The position numbers and the translations under genes are program-made. Shown here piece by piece: positions 9,636 through 19,481 of a stretch of DNA of 64,000 bases. Where the stretch lies: contig WRIJ01000002.1 in the NCBI GenBank assembly GCA_009782785.1, forward strand, positions 62,001 to 126,000. The letters run 5' to 3'. The notes under the pieces were generated by a model. It saw only the letters and a list, made by a program, of their open reading frames with translations, was not told where the DNA came from and ran no database searches. This stretch comes from Propionibacteriaceae bacterium. GTDB lineage: Bacteria; Actinomycetota; Actinomycetes; Propionibacteriales; Propionibacteriaceae. The stretch's first letter is position 1, and the number at the start of each line of letters is the position of its first letter.

Positions 9636-11599
9636 TGGAGTGGTTGGTCGTACTGCCCTACTGTTTCATTGCCACGTTCTGGGTGATGGCTCCCGGGCTT
9701 GGACTGGGATGGATTTTGAGGTGTCGCGGATGGATGCTGGTATGCGTAGCTCCTGTGCTATCTATCTCAGTCATTGGTCTGGCAGCTATCGTTGGTGAAT
9801 GGCTGGGGCTCCTGTGGGGATGGGTTCCCGTGGTGGCAATGACCTCCATCCTCGCCTTGGTTTGCTGGGGTGTGGTCTGGCTTCTTGGTCGTTTCTTTCC
9901 TGCAACATCCCTATTCTCACCAACAGATGCCGTACCACTGTCACGCTGGGCACGAATCTGGCCAACCCTCTTCGGCCTTGGTCTGGCAGTGTCCATGGCC
10001 ACCTATCAAGTCATCCGAATCCTGGGGGCGCCTGAGAATTTCTCTCAAACCTTCGACAATCTCGCCCACATGAACCACGTGAGATGGATCCTCGACTCCG
10101 GTTTTGCTTCGTCGCTGTCAACACACTCAGTGGACTCTCCCACACCTATCTCGCCAAGTTTCTACCCCTGCGCCTGGCATGATGTTGTCTCACTGGTCTT
10201 AACTACCCTCGGTTCACCCCATGTTGCCTATGGGGTCAATGCCACCGCCTGGGTGGTTGTCGCCATCATCTGGCCCCTGGGATGCCTCTTTTTCATCCAA
10301 CAGATCATGCCACGGATGAGCACAGTCCTGAGGATAGCCAGTGGAATCCTGGCAGCCTGCTTTGCTGCCTTTCCCACCTTGCTGATGATCTTTGGGGTTC
10401 TATACCCGAACTTCCTAGCTAATGCGCTCCTGCCAGGGGTCATGGGGCTCATCCTTCGAATACTCGGATTCTCGAAGTCATCGCACTCGATAGACAATCC
10501 TGGGTTGATTGTCATCCTGCTCGGTTGTCTTCCTGGACTTTTTCTTGCCCACCCGAATGCGGTGCTCACCCTGGTGGCCATGGTCGCACCCTTGGTCATC
10601 ATCTGGGGGGTACGGGCAGTACGCAACCATCCAACCCAGCGATGGGTTTATACCGGTGTGACAGCCGGATTGCTGGGTTTCTTCATGGTGATCTGGTTCT
10701 TCGGTCGTGCAGCGGCTATTTGGGCTGCACCCAACACCTCCGTGGTTTCACTGGCAGAGTTTTTCACTGCCTCACCACTAGATATTGAACCCTTCTGGGT
10801 TCTTGGGATCCTGATCGTGGCCGGAGTGGTCTGGATTGGGCTCAATCGAGCAGTGAGATGGTGGCTCGCTCCTACAGGAATAGTTTTCCTCCTGTGGTGG
10901 GCTGTCTCTGCTTGGCCAGGAAGTATTATCCGTTCGATGCTCACCGTGGGTTACTATAATGACCCCTATCGCTTGGCGGCCATTCTTCCCATGGTTCTCT
11001 TTCCCCTATCAGTGATGGGTGTTCGACTGTTCCTTGATCTTGGTCGACGTCTCGCGGGCAGATTCTCGTGGTGGACCACGTGGATGCGTTCCACTGCGCT
11101 AGTACTGGGCGCACTCACCATGGTTGTCGGCGTCCAGGGCTCCCCTGCGATGAGGCACTACCTCGATTGGGGCCTCGACCACTATGCCATCACTGATACG
11201 TCTCCCCTTGTCACCACAGATAGATATGCCATCATTTTGATGTTGCCAGAGATCGTTGAACCCGGTCAGCGAGTAGCCACTATCCCCAAGAATGGTGGTT
11301 CCATGGCGTACGCTCTGGTTGGCGTACAAACCACAACCACCCAAGTGTTCATGACGGTGACCCCCGATCTCAATACTATTCGGGTGTCTCTCAACGAGGC
11401 CTCCACCAATCCGCAAGTCTGCGAAGCATTAGCCAATCTCAACGTGAAATATGCTCTAGATTTCGGTGAACAAAGAGTCTACGGAAAACCCCAGTCGTAC
11501 CCTGGTTTCGACAACCTGGACCAAGCCGAGGGGTTCACGTTGGTCGCCCAGTACGGTGAGGCTACGCTCTACGTCATTGACGCCTGCGACATCGGGTAG
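9635..11599 (+). CDS. Large multi-pass membrane protein (DUF6541-like, GT-C-like)
   Basis: 654 aa, about 12 TM helices plus a C-terminal soluble domain; overlaps the DUF2304-like gene. Confidence 0.65.
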   Translation: MEWLVVLPYCFIATFWVMAPGLGLGWILRCRGWMLVCVAPVLSISVIGLAAIVGEWLGLLWGWVPVVAMTSILALVCWGVVWLLGRFFPATSLFSPTDAVPLSRWARIWPTLFGLGLAVSMATYQVIRILGAPENFSQTFDNLAHMNHVRWILDSGFASSLSTHSVDSPTPISPSFYPCAWHDVVSLVLTTLGSPHVAYGVNATAWVVVAIIWPLGCLFFIQQIMPRMSTVLRIASGILAACFAAFPTLLMIFGVLYPNFLANALLPGVMGLILRILGFSKSSHSIDNPGLIVILLGCLPGLFLAHPNAVLTLVAMVAPLVIIWGVRAVRNHPTQRWVYTGVTAGLLGFFMVIWFFGRAAAIWAAPNTSVVSLAEFFTASPLDIEPFWVLGILIVAGVVWIGLNRAVRWWLAPTGIVFLLWWAVSAWPGSIIRSMLTVGYYNDPYRLAAILPMVLFPLSVMGVRLFLDLGRRLAGRFSWWTTWMRSTALVLGALTMVVGVQGSPAMRHYLDWGLDHYAITDTSPLVTTDRYAIILMLPEIVEPGQRVATIPKNGGSMAYALVGVQTTTTQVFMTVTPDLNTIRVSLNEASTNPQVCEALANLNVKYALDFGEQRVYGKPQSYPGFDNLDQAEGFTLVAQYGEATLYVIDACDIG

Positions 11600-11634
11600 T
11601 CTAGGGTGCCATGACCGATGAGCGATGGTGAACC

Positions 11635-12012
11635 ATGCAGTGGCTGAGTCTTGTTCCTTTCGTGATCGTTGCCATCGTGGTTGTCTACGGCCCAGGGATT
11701 CTTCCCGGATGGATTCTTGGTCTTCGACGATTCGGACTCATTGCCGTCTCTCCACTCATCACCACCACTATCATCTCCCTGGCAGCCCTGGGGGCAGGAT
11801 TCCTTCACCTGGCCTGGAACTGGTGGCCAGTCGTCATCACGACAGTCATGCTGAGCGGGGTCGCCTGGGGTTTGTCTATGCTGGGGAAACGGCTCTTCCC
11901 CAGGTTATTTACCATAACCTCACCACCCGCACACGAAACCATTGACGAAAACCAACCGCGTACCACCATGACGAGGCTGGCGCTGGTGGCTGGGAACCCC
12001 AGCCCTAATTAG
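11635..12012 (+). pseudogene. Truncated paralogue of the N-terminus of the 9635-11599 membrane protein
   Basis: MQWLSLVPFVIVAIVVVYGPGILPGWILGLRRFGLIAVSPLITTTIISLAALGAGFL aligns to MEWLVVLPYCFIATFWVMAPGLGLGWILRCRGWMLVCVAPVLSISVIGLAAIVGEWL, then ends. Confidence 0.65.
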
Positions 12013-13277
12013 ACAAGCTGAAGTGCTTGTTGATCGAGTTCTTCAAGCTGATCGGCTTTCTTCAGGGCAAGGTATTTTGTGAAGAAGACTGCACAAACTC
12101 CTCCCGTGATTTTCCCGAGCATAACTGGGGCGATCAGCGAGGGTTGGAAATTCGCCGTGAAGCTCAGGTGGTCACCAAACAGATATGCTCCGCAGACGAC
12201 GAAAGCTAGGCAAATCACCTTGTCCCGAGGCTTGAGATCCTTAATGATTCCAAAGAGTGCCAGCGCATTTGCAGCAGAGGCAAGGATTCCTGTCATGGCA
12301 TCAGCTGAGAGCCCAACAAATTTTCCAGCAGCCGCAAGAGGCCTTGATAAATAGCGCTTGATGAGGTGAACCATCGGGAAGGCGCCACATAACATGATTC
12401 CCACCGCACCAGCGACCTCAAGCGCACGAAAGATATCAGCCTCATCGGCAATAATGGGGTCAAGGCCGAACCAAGAACCGAGCAGAGCTGAGGGAAGTTC
12501 AGTGAAGTATTCGATGACCACGAGAACAAAGACGATTTTCAGCACCGAATCTAAAAACTTCCCAAAGATGATGAATCCTTTAATCATGGCATCTGGTTTA
12601 AACTTGAGGCCGAGAGCGAGGAAGACACAGACGATGATAAGGGGGATGAGGTTCAAGCCAATCGTCGAGAATCCAAGAGCCAATTGGTAGGTGGCGTCTC
12701 CCGAACCAGCAACAATAGCCTCACGAACGACGGGATTCGACACAGCAATAATCGCGCTCGCCACGAACACGCCAATTGGGATGGCAAGCAGGCCACACAT
12801 GACCCCCAAGGCGAGATACTTGTGATCCTGCTTTTTCAACATCCTCAGACCAACGGGAATGGTGAACACGATGGTTGCCCCACTGAGATAACCAGTGATC
12901 ATAGCCATGATCCAGCTTTCCTTGGTCTGCGCTAGCGCCTCGGCAAGCTGGTATCCGCCCATGTCGGTTGCAATAAAGGTAGTGGCAGCCATCGAAGGAT
13001 CAGCACCGATGAAGGAAAAGACAGGACCAAAGACAGCTGTGACAAACGATGACAAATAAACCAGCGATGCCATGATGCCTGCTACAGGAAGAAAAATGGG
13101 CCCGATGGTGTCAATGCCTGCCACAAATTCTTCACCAAGGTTGCTCGATGGTTTAGCAATGGAGGCTATAGCTCCTGCTAGTGCACATCCCATGATGATC
13201 AAAACGACGGTGAAACCGAAGATTTCCATGGGCGTACTGTGAATGAAGTTGTCGACAAGCCACTGTTTCATATTCAT
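12009..13277 (-). CDS. eutH: EutH-like ethanolamine transporter
   Basis: 422 aa; EEFVAGIDTIGPIFLPVAGIMASLVYLSSFV, FIATDMGGYQLAEALAQTKESWIMAMITGYLSGATIVFTIPVGL typical of EutH. Confidence 0.85.
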   Translation of the reverse strand: MNMKQWLVDNFIHSTPMEIFGFTVVLIIMGCALAGAIASIAKPSSNLGEEFVAGIDTIGPIFLPVAGIMASLVYLSSFVTAVFGPVFSFIGADPSMAATTFIATDMGGYQLAEALAQTKESWIMAMITGYLSGATIVFTIPVGLRMLKKQDHKYLALGVMCGLLAIPIGVFVASAIIAVSNPVVREAIVAGSGDATYQLALGFSTIGLNLIPLIIVCVFLALGLKFKPDAMIKGFIIFGKFLDSVLKIVFVLVVIEYFTELPSALLGSWFGLDPIIADEADIFRALEVAGAVGIMLCGAFPMVHLIKRYLSRPLAAAGKFVGLSADAMTGILASAANALALFGIIKDLKPRDKVICLAFVVCGAYLFGDHLSFTANFQPSLIAPVMLGKITGGVCAVFFTKYLALKKADQLEELDQQALQLV

Positions 13278-13297
13278 AATAATTTCCTTCTCGTTGT

Positions 13298-15070
13298 TTA
13301 CTCACTCGCATCGTTGATCATGTTCTCGGCGATAGCCCCAAAGTCAACGGCAGCTCGGTACCACCGATGCATCCAATCTCCTTCGATTGTTTCACCGTGA
13401 GCATCCATGTTGAGCCCCCACATGAACCAGTAATAACCGCATAACGAAACATAGGCCAAGCAGTGAATTGTTTCTTCACGAGTCGGAACCCGACCGAAAT
13501 ATAATTCAAATGCTTTCAGTGCTTGATCGTAACCATAGGTCGAACAGCAGATGAATGTCCCCAAATCGCTAGCGTAATTACTCATCGAGGCGTACTCCCA
13601 GTCAATGAGATAGAAATCACTTCCTGCCACCAAAATGTTGGGGTTGTAGAAGTCGTTGTGACACAGACATTGACCATCGCTACTGCGCGAAACATAGCTG
13701 TCGAGACGATCCTGGAGGGCATCGAGAGTGGAAAGATCCGAAAGGTCGAGTTGTGATGTTCCTATCAGCTTTTCTCGGATTTTTGCCGTCTCATGGCGAA
13801 TGTTGAAGACACTGTCGACTGTTCTACCTGAGGCGTGAAGACGGCGGAGAAGTTTGAGGGCTTCCTCAACATGTTGGTCGTTTGAATAGTCAAAGGGTTC
13901 ACTGACAGTAATAAACTCTGTAATCTTCCAACCGGCAACAGGATCCATGTACACAAAAGTTCTGTCCAGACCTAGCTCCTGAGCGACTTTTTGAACTTCA
14001 GCTTCTACAGCTCGGTTAACCAAACCCTGAGTGGCTTGACTCGGATGGCGGTAAACATAACCTTTGTCATGCACCTCGAAATAGAAGGAATAATTACTCA
14101 ACCCGCCCAATAGTGGGGCGATGCGGTGGATGTCTTCACGCTCACACGATAAGGTGCGACAAATATTATCCAGGATATCTGAATTGATATTGGCAACAAA
14201 GCTCTCGTCGAATTGTCGGACATCATCCAAAGAATCGAATTCAAAAATGACCCCATCTGGGTATTTTCTGATATCCATGTCCAGTTCACTGACATGATCG
14301 AGGAAGATTTCTTCCCAGAGCTTGGATCGAGTCTCCGTACGCTCAAGGACACTATCTTGAATCCCGAGGTAGCGCCTGGTGAATTCCCGGTCAAAATACG
14401 CATGGCCCATCATGACCCATTCGTCTTGGCCGCCCATGGTCACCTTGTTGATGCGTTTTCCTGGACCTGTGCGCAAAGCCCATTCGTCAGTGGGGCCTTG
14501 CATGAACACCGACGAATAGAAGGCTTTGTAAGCATAATTTTCGAAGACATTGTCCACGAAATAGTTGTCCGAAGCCAGGATATATGTGTTACCAAGAGCC
14601 TCGCGAACAAGATGAATCGAATAGTTATTATTCCGCGTCTGGAAATCCTCGTTGATGACAAGTTTGACCTGAAATTTGTCCTCAAGATAGAAATACTGCT
14701 CCTGCTTGTACCCCACCACCACGGTTATATCTGTGATACCCACCTCGTGAAGTTGGCGAATAGTTCGTTCAATAAGAACCTCACCGCGAACAACCAAGGT
14801 TCCTTTGGGTTTCTCGTACGACAAAGGGACGAATCGGCTAGACATACCAGCAGCAAGGATCACTGCATTATTTATCTTGTACGGTTCGAGTGCTGAGATT
14901 CCAGATTGAGTGATCTGCATGTCCTGGATGTACTGTCGGTCTTGGAGCAACTTCAGAGACGAATTGACGCTCCCCAACGACAAAGTGGTCGAATCAGCAA
15001 TGTCGCGCTGGACGCTGCCAGGAAATTGGCGAAGGTGGTTGAGTGCCAAGAATTCATTCTCAGTGAGCAC
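13298..15070 (-). CDS. Second fusion protein: winged HTH + cytidylyltransferase + choline/ethanolamine kinase
   Basis: 590 aa paralogue of 4296-6104; NAVILAAGMSSRFVPLSYEKPKGTLVVRGEVLIERTI and CHNDFYNPNILVAGSDFYLIDWEYAS. Confidence 0.85.
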   Translation of the reverse strand: MLTENEFLALNHLRQFPGSVQRDIADSTTLSLGSVNSSLKLLQDRQYIQDMQITQSGISALEPYKINNAVILAAGMSSRFVPLSYEKPKGTLVVRGEVLIERTIRQLHEVGITDITVVVGYKQEQYFYLEDKFQVKLVINEDFQTRNNNYSIHLVREALGNTYILASDNYFVDNVFENYAYKAFYSSVFMQGPTDEWALRTGPGKRINKVTMGGQDEWVMMGHAYFDREFTRRYLGIQDSVLERTETRSKLWEEIFLDHVSELDMDIRKYPDGVIFEFDSLDDVRQFDESFVANINSDILDNICRTLSCEREDIHRIAPLLGGLSNYSFYFEVHDKGYVYRHPSQATQGLVNRAVEAEVQKVAQELGLDRTFVYMDPVAGWKITEFITVSEPFDYSNDQHVEEALKLLRRLHASGRTVDSVFNIRHETAKIREKLIGTSQLDLSDLSTLDALQDRLDSYVSRSSDGQCLCHNDFYNPNILVAGSDFYLIDWEYASMSNYASDLGTFICCSTYGYDQALKAFELYFGRVPTREETIHCLAYVSLCGYYWFMWGLNMDAHGETIEGDWMHRWYRAAVDFGAIAENMINDASE

Positions 15071-15082
15071 GAGATACTCCTA

Positions 15083-15118
15083 TGTTCAATGTTGTCTATT
15101 ATTTACGGAATTTGAACA
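15083..15118. promoter_or_regulatory. Inverted repeat TGTTCAA-N22-TTGAACA upstream of the eutH operon (putative operator)
   Basis: Perfect 7-bp arms, 13 bp upstream of the start codon; outer bases match the 8419-8455 inverted repeat. Confidence 0.45.
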
Positions 15119-15135
15119 AAGTGCAAATCTGCCCA

Positions 15136-15300
15136 TCACCCTGCGGAGCAAAGCGACTCCACTCACCCCCGTCACCCTGCGGAGCACTGCGAGTCGCGCT
15201 GGCGCGCTCCGCAGCACAGGCTACGCGACTCGCAGGGCCCAGACTATCCACTTGAACGACTGTGGATTCTGGATTCTGCGACTTCGCGCAGAAAGACGGC
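15136..15300. repeat. REP/MITE-like palindromic repeats
   Basis: tcaccctgcggagca...gactcgcagggcccagac...ggattctgcgacttcgcgcagaaagacgg. Confidence 0.8.
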
Positions 15301-15454
15301 CAGAGGGCAGAAAACAGTGCGAGGGCAGACAGGCGGTGAGAGGAATGCGTACCTTACGTAATTCTTACGTTTTCCTGTCATGTTCCTGGTCCAAACCGAT
15401 ACCTCTGCTTGTGACAATGGGTGTATGGAACTTTCCAACCTTAAAGGAGAAAAC

Positions 15455-16330
15455 ATGAAGAAAGCACTCTCACTTGTTTCTTTGACGCTGATGGCAGTCC
15501 TCGGACTCAGCGCCTGTGGAACTGGCGGCGACTCTGGCTTCGATACAACCAAGAATATTACTGTCACAGCCCGTGAGGATGGCTCCGGCACGAAGAGTGC
15601 CTTCATGGAGATCATTGGGCTCAAAGGTCAACCAGATCCTGCTGGTGTCATTATCCAGAATTCGACAGCCGGTGTGCTGACCGAGGTTTCTGGAAACCCC
15701 ACCGCTATTGCCTATGAATCCCTGGGTTATGTCACCGATCAGGTGAAGATGCTCAAGGTTGATGGGGTGGACGCCACCATTGACAACATCAAGAACGACA
15801 CCTACAAGATCGCTCGCCCACTGTCGGTGGTCTACAAGGAAGCCACTGTGGCCGATGCCACCAACAAGGCATTCCTGACCTTCCTCGAATCAGCTGACGC
15901 TCAGGAAATCATCAGCTCCGAAGGATATGTGTCGATTGTTGATGGCGCTGCTGCGTACACCATCGAAGCCGACCTGGCTGGCACAATCAACATCTCTGGC
16001 TCCACCTCTCTCAAGCCACTGATGGACGTACTGGCCAAGAAGTTCGCTGATCTTCAACCCAATGTCACCGTGAATGTCGGTGGCGGCGGATCCGGTCAGG
16101 GATACTCCGACGCCCAAGATGGTGTCACCGAATTCGGTATGATCTCCGAGCATTTCAATGCCGAGAAGGCTCCCGATGCCACCAGCTACACCGTGTGTAA
16201 AGACGGCATCGCAGTCATCGTCAATCCAGTGAACCCACTGGACAGCATTTCGATGGATCAACTCAAGTCGATCTACGACGCTGAAGCTGGCGACACCGCA
16301 ATCACCACCTGGGACTCCTTGATCCAGTGA
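15455..16330 (+). CDS. pstS: Phosphate ABC transporter substrate-binding lipoprotein with permuted motif order
   Basis: MKKALSLVSLTLMAVLGLSACGTGG lipobox; TAREDGSGTKSAF precedes NISGSTSLKPLMDVLAKKF; followed by pstCAB-phoU. Confidence 0.88.
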   Translation: MKKALSLVSLTLMAVLGLSACGTGGDSGFDTTKNITVTAREDGSGTKSAFMEIIGLKGQPDPAGVIIQNSTAGVLTEVSGNPTAIAYESLGYVTDQVKMLKVDGVDATIDNIKNDTYKIARPLSVVYKEATVADATNKAFLTFLESADAQEIISSEGYVSIVDGAAAYTIEADLAGTINISGSTSLKPLMDVLAKKFADLQPNVTVNVGGGGSGQGYSDAQDGVTEFGMISEHFNAEKAPDATSYTVCKDGIAVIVNPVNPLDSISMDQLKSIYDAEAGDTAITTWDSLIQ

Positions 16331-17232
16331 TGAACCGCGCATACCGCTTCATTAAGGCCAGGGATGGTGTCATGTTTGGCATCTTCCTGGCCTGCGCGGT
16401 ATTTTCGGTGCTGGCGTTGGGGTGCATTTGCGTGTTCCTCTTCGCCAGCGCCACCCCTTTTATCGCCAAAGTTGGTTTAGCGAACTTCTTTGGCACCAAC
16501 TGGAACCTCAACGAGAATTCTTACGGAATCCTCTCCATGATTGTTGCCTCACTGTATGTGACCGCGCTATCCACAGTGCTTGGGGTCACCATCGGGCTCT
16601 TCACCTCACTGAGCCTCTACAAATTCACCCCGAAGAGGTTTGTTCCCTCCATCCAGCAGATGATCAACCTGTTGGCGGGAATCCCCTCAGTTATCTTCGG
16701 GCTCTTCGGTTTAATCATCATCGTTCCCTTCCTTCGCGACAACGTGTCCCCCACCGGTATTGGGTACGGGATTTTGGCCGCCAGCCTCGTTTTGGCCATT
16801 ATGATCCTTCCCACCATCGTCAGTGTCTCTCTGGACGCCCTCAACTCTGTCCCGCGCAACTATCACGAGGGGGCCCTGGCGCTGGGAGCAACCCAGGAAC
16901 AAAGCGTGTTCTCAGTGATGCTCCCTGCCGCTAAGTCCGGGATCTTTGCAGCCGTGGTTCTCGCTATCGGGCGAGCCATCGGTGAAACCATGGCCGTCAT
17001 CATGGTGATTGGTGGCTCCCCGGTGATGCCCACCGGCCTCTTCCAGTCCGTACGCACCCTCACGGCCAACATAGCCATGGGGGCACTCGAACTCTCCGGC
17101 GACCACAAAACAGCACTCGTAGCCTCCGGGTTGGTGTTGTTCTTCTTTGTGCTCGTACTCAACATTTGCTTTTCGTTGTTGAAGGGGGGTGCCTTGCGTG
17201 AGAAACCAAGCCCACAACCGGCAAGTACGTAA
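16327..17232 (+). CDS. pstC: Phosphate ABC transporter permease PstC
   Basis: LLAGIPSVIFGLFGLIIIVPFL and ALGATQEQSVFSVMLPAAKSGIFAAVVLAIGRAIGETMAVIMV. Confidence 0.95.
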   Translation: MMNRAYRFIKARDGVMFGIFLACAVFSVLALGCICVFLFASATPFIAKVGLANFFGTNWNLNENSYGILSMIVASLYVTALSTVLGVTIGLFTSLSLYKFTPKRFVPSIQQMINLLAGIPSVIFGLFGLIIIVPFLRDNVSPTGIGYGILAASLVLAIMILPTIVSVSLDALNSVPRNYHEGALALGATQEQSVFSVMLPAAKSGIFAAVVLAIGRAIGETMAVIMVIGGSPVMPTGLFQSVRTLTANIAMGALELSGDHKTALVASGLVLFFFVLVLNICFSLLKGGALREKPSPQPAST

Positions 17233-18052
17233 ATTCTTTGCCCTGAAACTGCTAGCCCAGCTGGCCCTAGTGATCACCCTTGGCGTCCTCGTCACCGTTA
17301 TTGTTTTCATTCTCATTCGCGGGTTGCCGTACGTGAATGCCCACCTCCTGTTCGATCCCTATGATTCCAAGAGCCCCACCATCGGGCCGGCATTGGTAGG
17401 TTCGCTCTATCTCATCATCATCTCGCTAGCTATCTCAGCCCCCATCGGTATCGGCAGCGCAATCTTCCTCACTGAATATACGAAAACGAAGTCCCGCCTG
17501 ATCCAGGTGATTCGTGTGGCTGTGGAAACACTCGCTGGTATTCCTTCGATTGTGTATGGCATCTTCGGGTATTTGATCTTCGTCGTCGCACTCCAGATGA
17601 AGTATTCACTCATCGGGGGTGGGATCACCTTGGCTATCATGATCCTTCCTGTGATCGTACGCTCCACTGAAGAGAGCCTGCTTGCCGTACCTAACCCCCT
17701 GCGCGAGGGAAGTTTCGCTCTCGGATCCTCCAAGGTACGCACCATTTTCTCGGTGGTTCTTCCCTGCGCAGCCAGTGGGATCGTCACTTCACTGATCCTG
17801 GCCATTGGTCGTGTTATGTCGGAGAGTGCTGTGCTGATTTTGACGATCGGCATGGTGGTCGACAAGATGCCCGACTCTCTCAGTTCGCCTGGAACCTCCC
17901 TGGCCCTCAACGTTTATTACTTCGGTTCCCATGGATACCCCCAACAAGCGGCAGCCACCGGCGTTGTCTTGCTGGTGTTGGTCATGGGGATCAACATCAT
18001 TGCCACTGTCTTAGGTAAGACCTTCGGGAAAGGTGAACTCGCCCATGGATGA
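17189..18052 (+). CDS. pstA: Phosphate ABC transporter permease PstA
   Basis: [62 protein letters not shown]; exact start ambiguous (GTG at 17198 possible). Confidence 0.93.
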   Translation: MPCVRNQAHNRQVRKFFALKLLAQLALVITLGVLVTVIVFILIRGLPYVNAHLLFDPYDSKSPTIGPALVGSLYLIIISLAISAPIGIGSAIFLTEYTKTKSRLIQVIRVAVETLAGIPSIVYGIFGYLIFVVALQMKYSLIGGGITLAIMILPVIVRSTEESLLAVPNPLREGSFALGSSKVRTIFSVVLPCAASGIVTSLILAIGRVMSESAVLILTIGMVVDKMPDSLSSPGTSLALNVYYFGSHGYPQQAAATGVVLLVLVMGINIIATVLGKTFGKGELAHG

Positions 18053-18806
18053 GAAATTCGACATCTCAGTCAAAAACTGTGACCTCTACTATGGGGATTT
18101 CCAAGCTCTGAAAGATGTCTCCATTGAGATCGAACAATACGAGGTGACTGCTTTCATCGGTCCCTCCGGTTGTGGGAAATCGACGTTCATTAAAACCTTC
18201 AATCGAATGAATGATCTGATTGAAGACTGTCGGATCACCGGTGAGATCCTCATCGGTGGACAAGATATCTACGCTAAGGGAACCGATGTGACCCTGCTGC
18301 GGAAAAACATCGGCATGGTGTTCCAGAAACCCAATCCATTCCCCATGAGCATCTACGACAATATTGCTTTCGCGCCTCGTACCTTCGGCATCAAGAAGAA
18401 ACACGAGCTCGATGACATTGTGGAAGGTTCACTGAAACGAGCTGGACTGTGGGAGGAAGCCAAGGATCGCTTGCGCAGAAACGCCATGGGGTTATCCGGT
18501 GGACAACAACAGCGTTTGTGTATTGCTCGCGCGCTGGCTGCCGAACCGAAGATCCTGCTCATGGATGAACCCACCAGCGCCCTCGATCCGATCTCGACCG
18601 GTAAAATCGAGGAACTCATCAACGAGCTCAAAACTGAATACACTATTGTGATTGTCAGCCACAACATGCAGCAGGCCACACGAATCTCCGACAAAACAGC
18701 ATTCTTCCTGCTCGGCGAAATCATTGAATACGGTCGTACCGAAACGATCTTCTCCACCCCACAGGATCAACGCACAGAAAACTACATCACCGGTCGCTTC
18801 GGATAA
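18045..18806 (+). CDS. pstB: Phosphate ABC transporter ATP-binding protein PstB
   Basis: Walker [57 protein letters not shown]. Confidence 0.97.
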   Translation: MDEKFDISVKNCDLYYGDFQALKDVSIEIEQYEVTAFIGPSGCGKSTFIKTFNRMNDLIEDCRITGEILIGGQDIYAKGTDVTLLRKNIGMVFQKPNPFPMSIYDNIAFAPRTFGIKKKHELDDIVEGSLKRAGLWEEAKDRLRRNAMGLSGGQQQRLCIARALAAEPKILLMDEPTSALDPISTGKIEELINELKTEYTIVIVSHNMQQATRISDKTAFFLLGEIIEYGRTETIFSTPQDQRTENYITGRFG

Positions 18807-18820
18807 CCAGGGAAGGAACC

Positions 18821-19477
18821 ATGTCTATACGCGCACGCTACGAAATCGAATTAAAGTCTGTTTTCGACAATCTTGTCTTGATGTGTCGCCATATTGAGGC
18901 TGCTATTGAGAAATCTGTCCAAGCACTCGTGGAACGCGATTTCGAGCTCGCCCATGAGGTACGCGACGATCATAAGATCATTTCCCAAATGGAGCGAGAA
19001 ATCGAGCAGGCCTGTTTGCGCATTCTGCTCATGGAGCACCCTGTGGCCAGTGATTTCCATGAAGTTTCTGCAGCGCTCAAAATGATCACCGACCTGGAAC
19101 GCATCGGTGACCAAGCATGGAATATTGCTGAGATCACCACCCAGTTCTCCAACAAGAAATACATGAAGAAACTCGACCATATCCCCGAGATGGCCGTGAT
19201 CGTGATTCAGATGGTCAAAGATGGTGTCCATGCGTACGTCAATCGTGACTTGGAACTGGCTCGCTCCTTGGAGAAAACAGACGACAAGGTTGATGATCTC
19301 TTCCAGATGGTCATGACTGATTTGACAGAGCTCATTCAAGAAAAACCCGATCAAGCAGAGAGAGCGATCATGCTCATGATGGTCACCAAGTATCTGGAAC
19401 GAATCGGTGATCACGCTGTGAATATTGGTCAATGGGTCGAATATGCTCTGACAGGCAACCGTCTAGAAATAGAGTAG
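18821..19477 (+). CDS. phoU: Phosphate transport regulator PhoU
   Basis: PhoU repeats (DLERIGDQAWNIAEI; KYLERIGDHAVNIGQWVEYALTG). Confidence 0.95.
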   Translation: MSIRARYEIELKSVFDNLVLMCRHIEAAIEKSVQALVERDFELAHEVRDDHKIISQMEREIEQACLRILLMEHPVASDFHEVSAALKMITDLERIGDQAWNIAEITTQFSNKKYMKKLDHIPEMAVIVIQMVKDGVHAYVNRDLELARSLEKTDDKVDDLFQMVMTDLTELIQEKPDQAERAIMLMMVTKYLERIGDHAVNIGQWVEYALTGNRLEIE

Positions 19478-19481
19478 GGAT

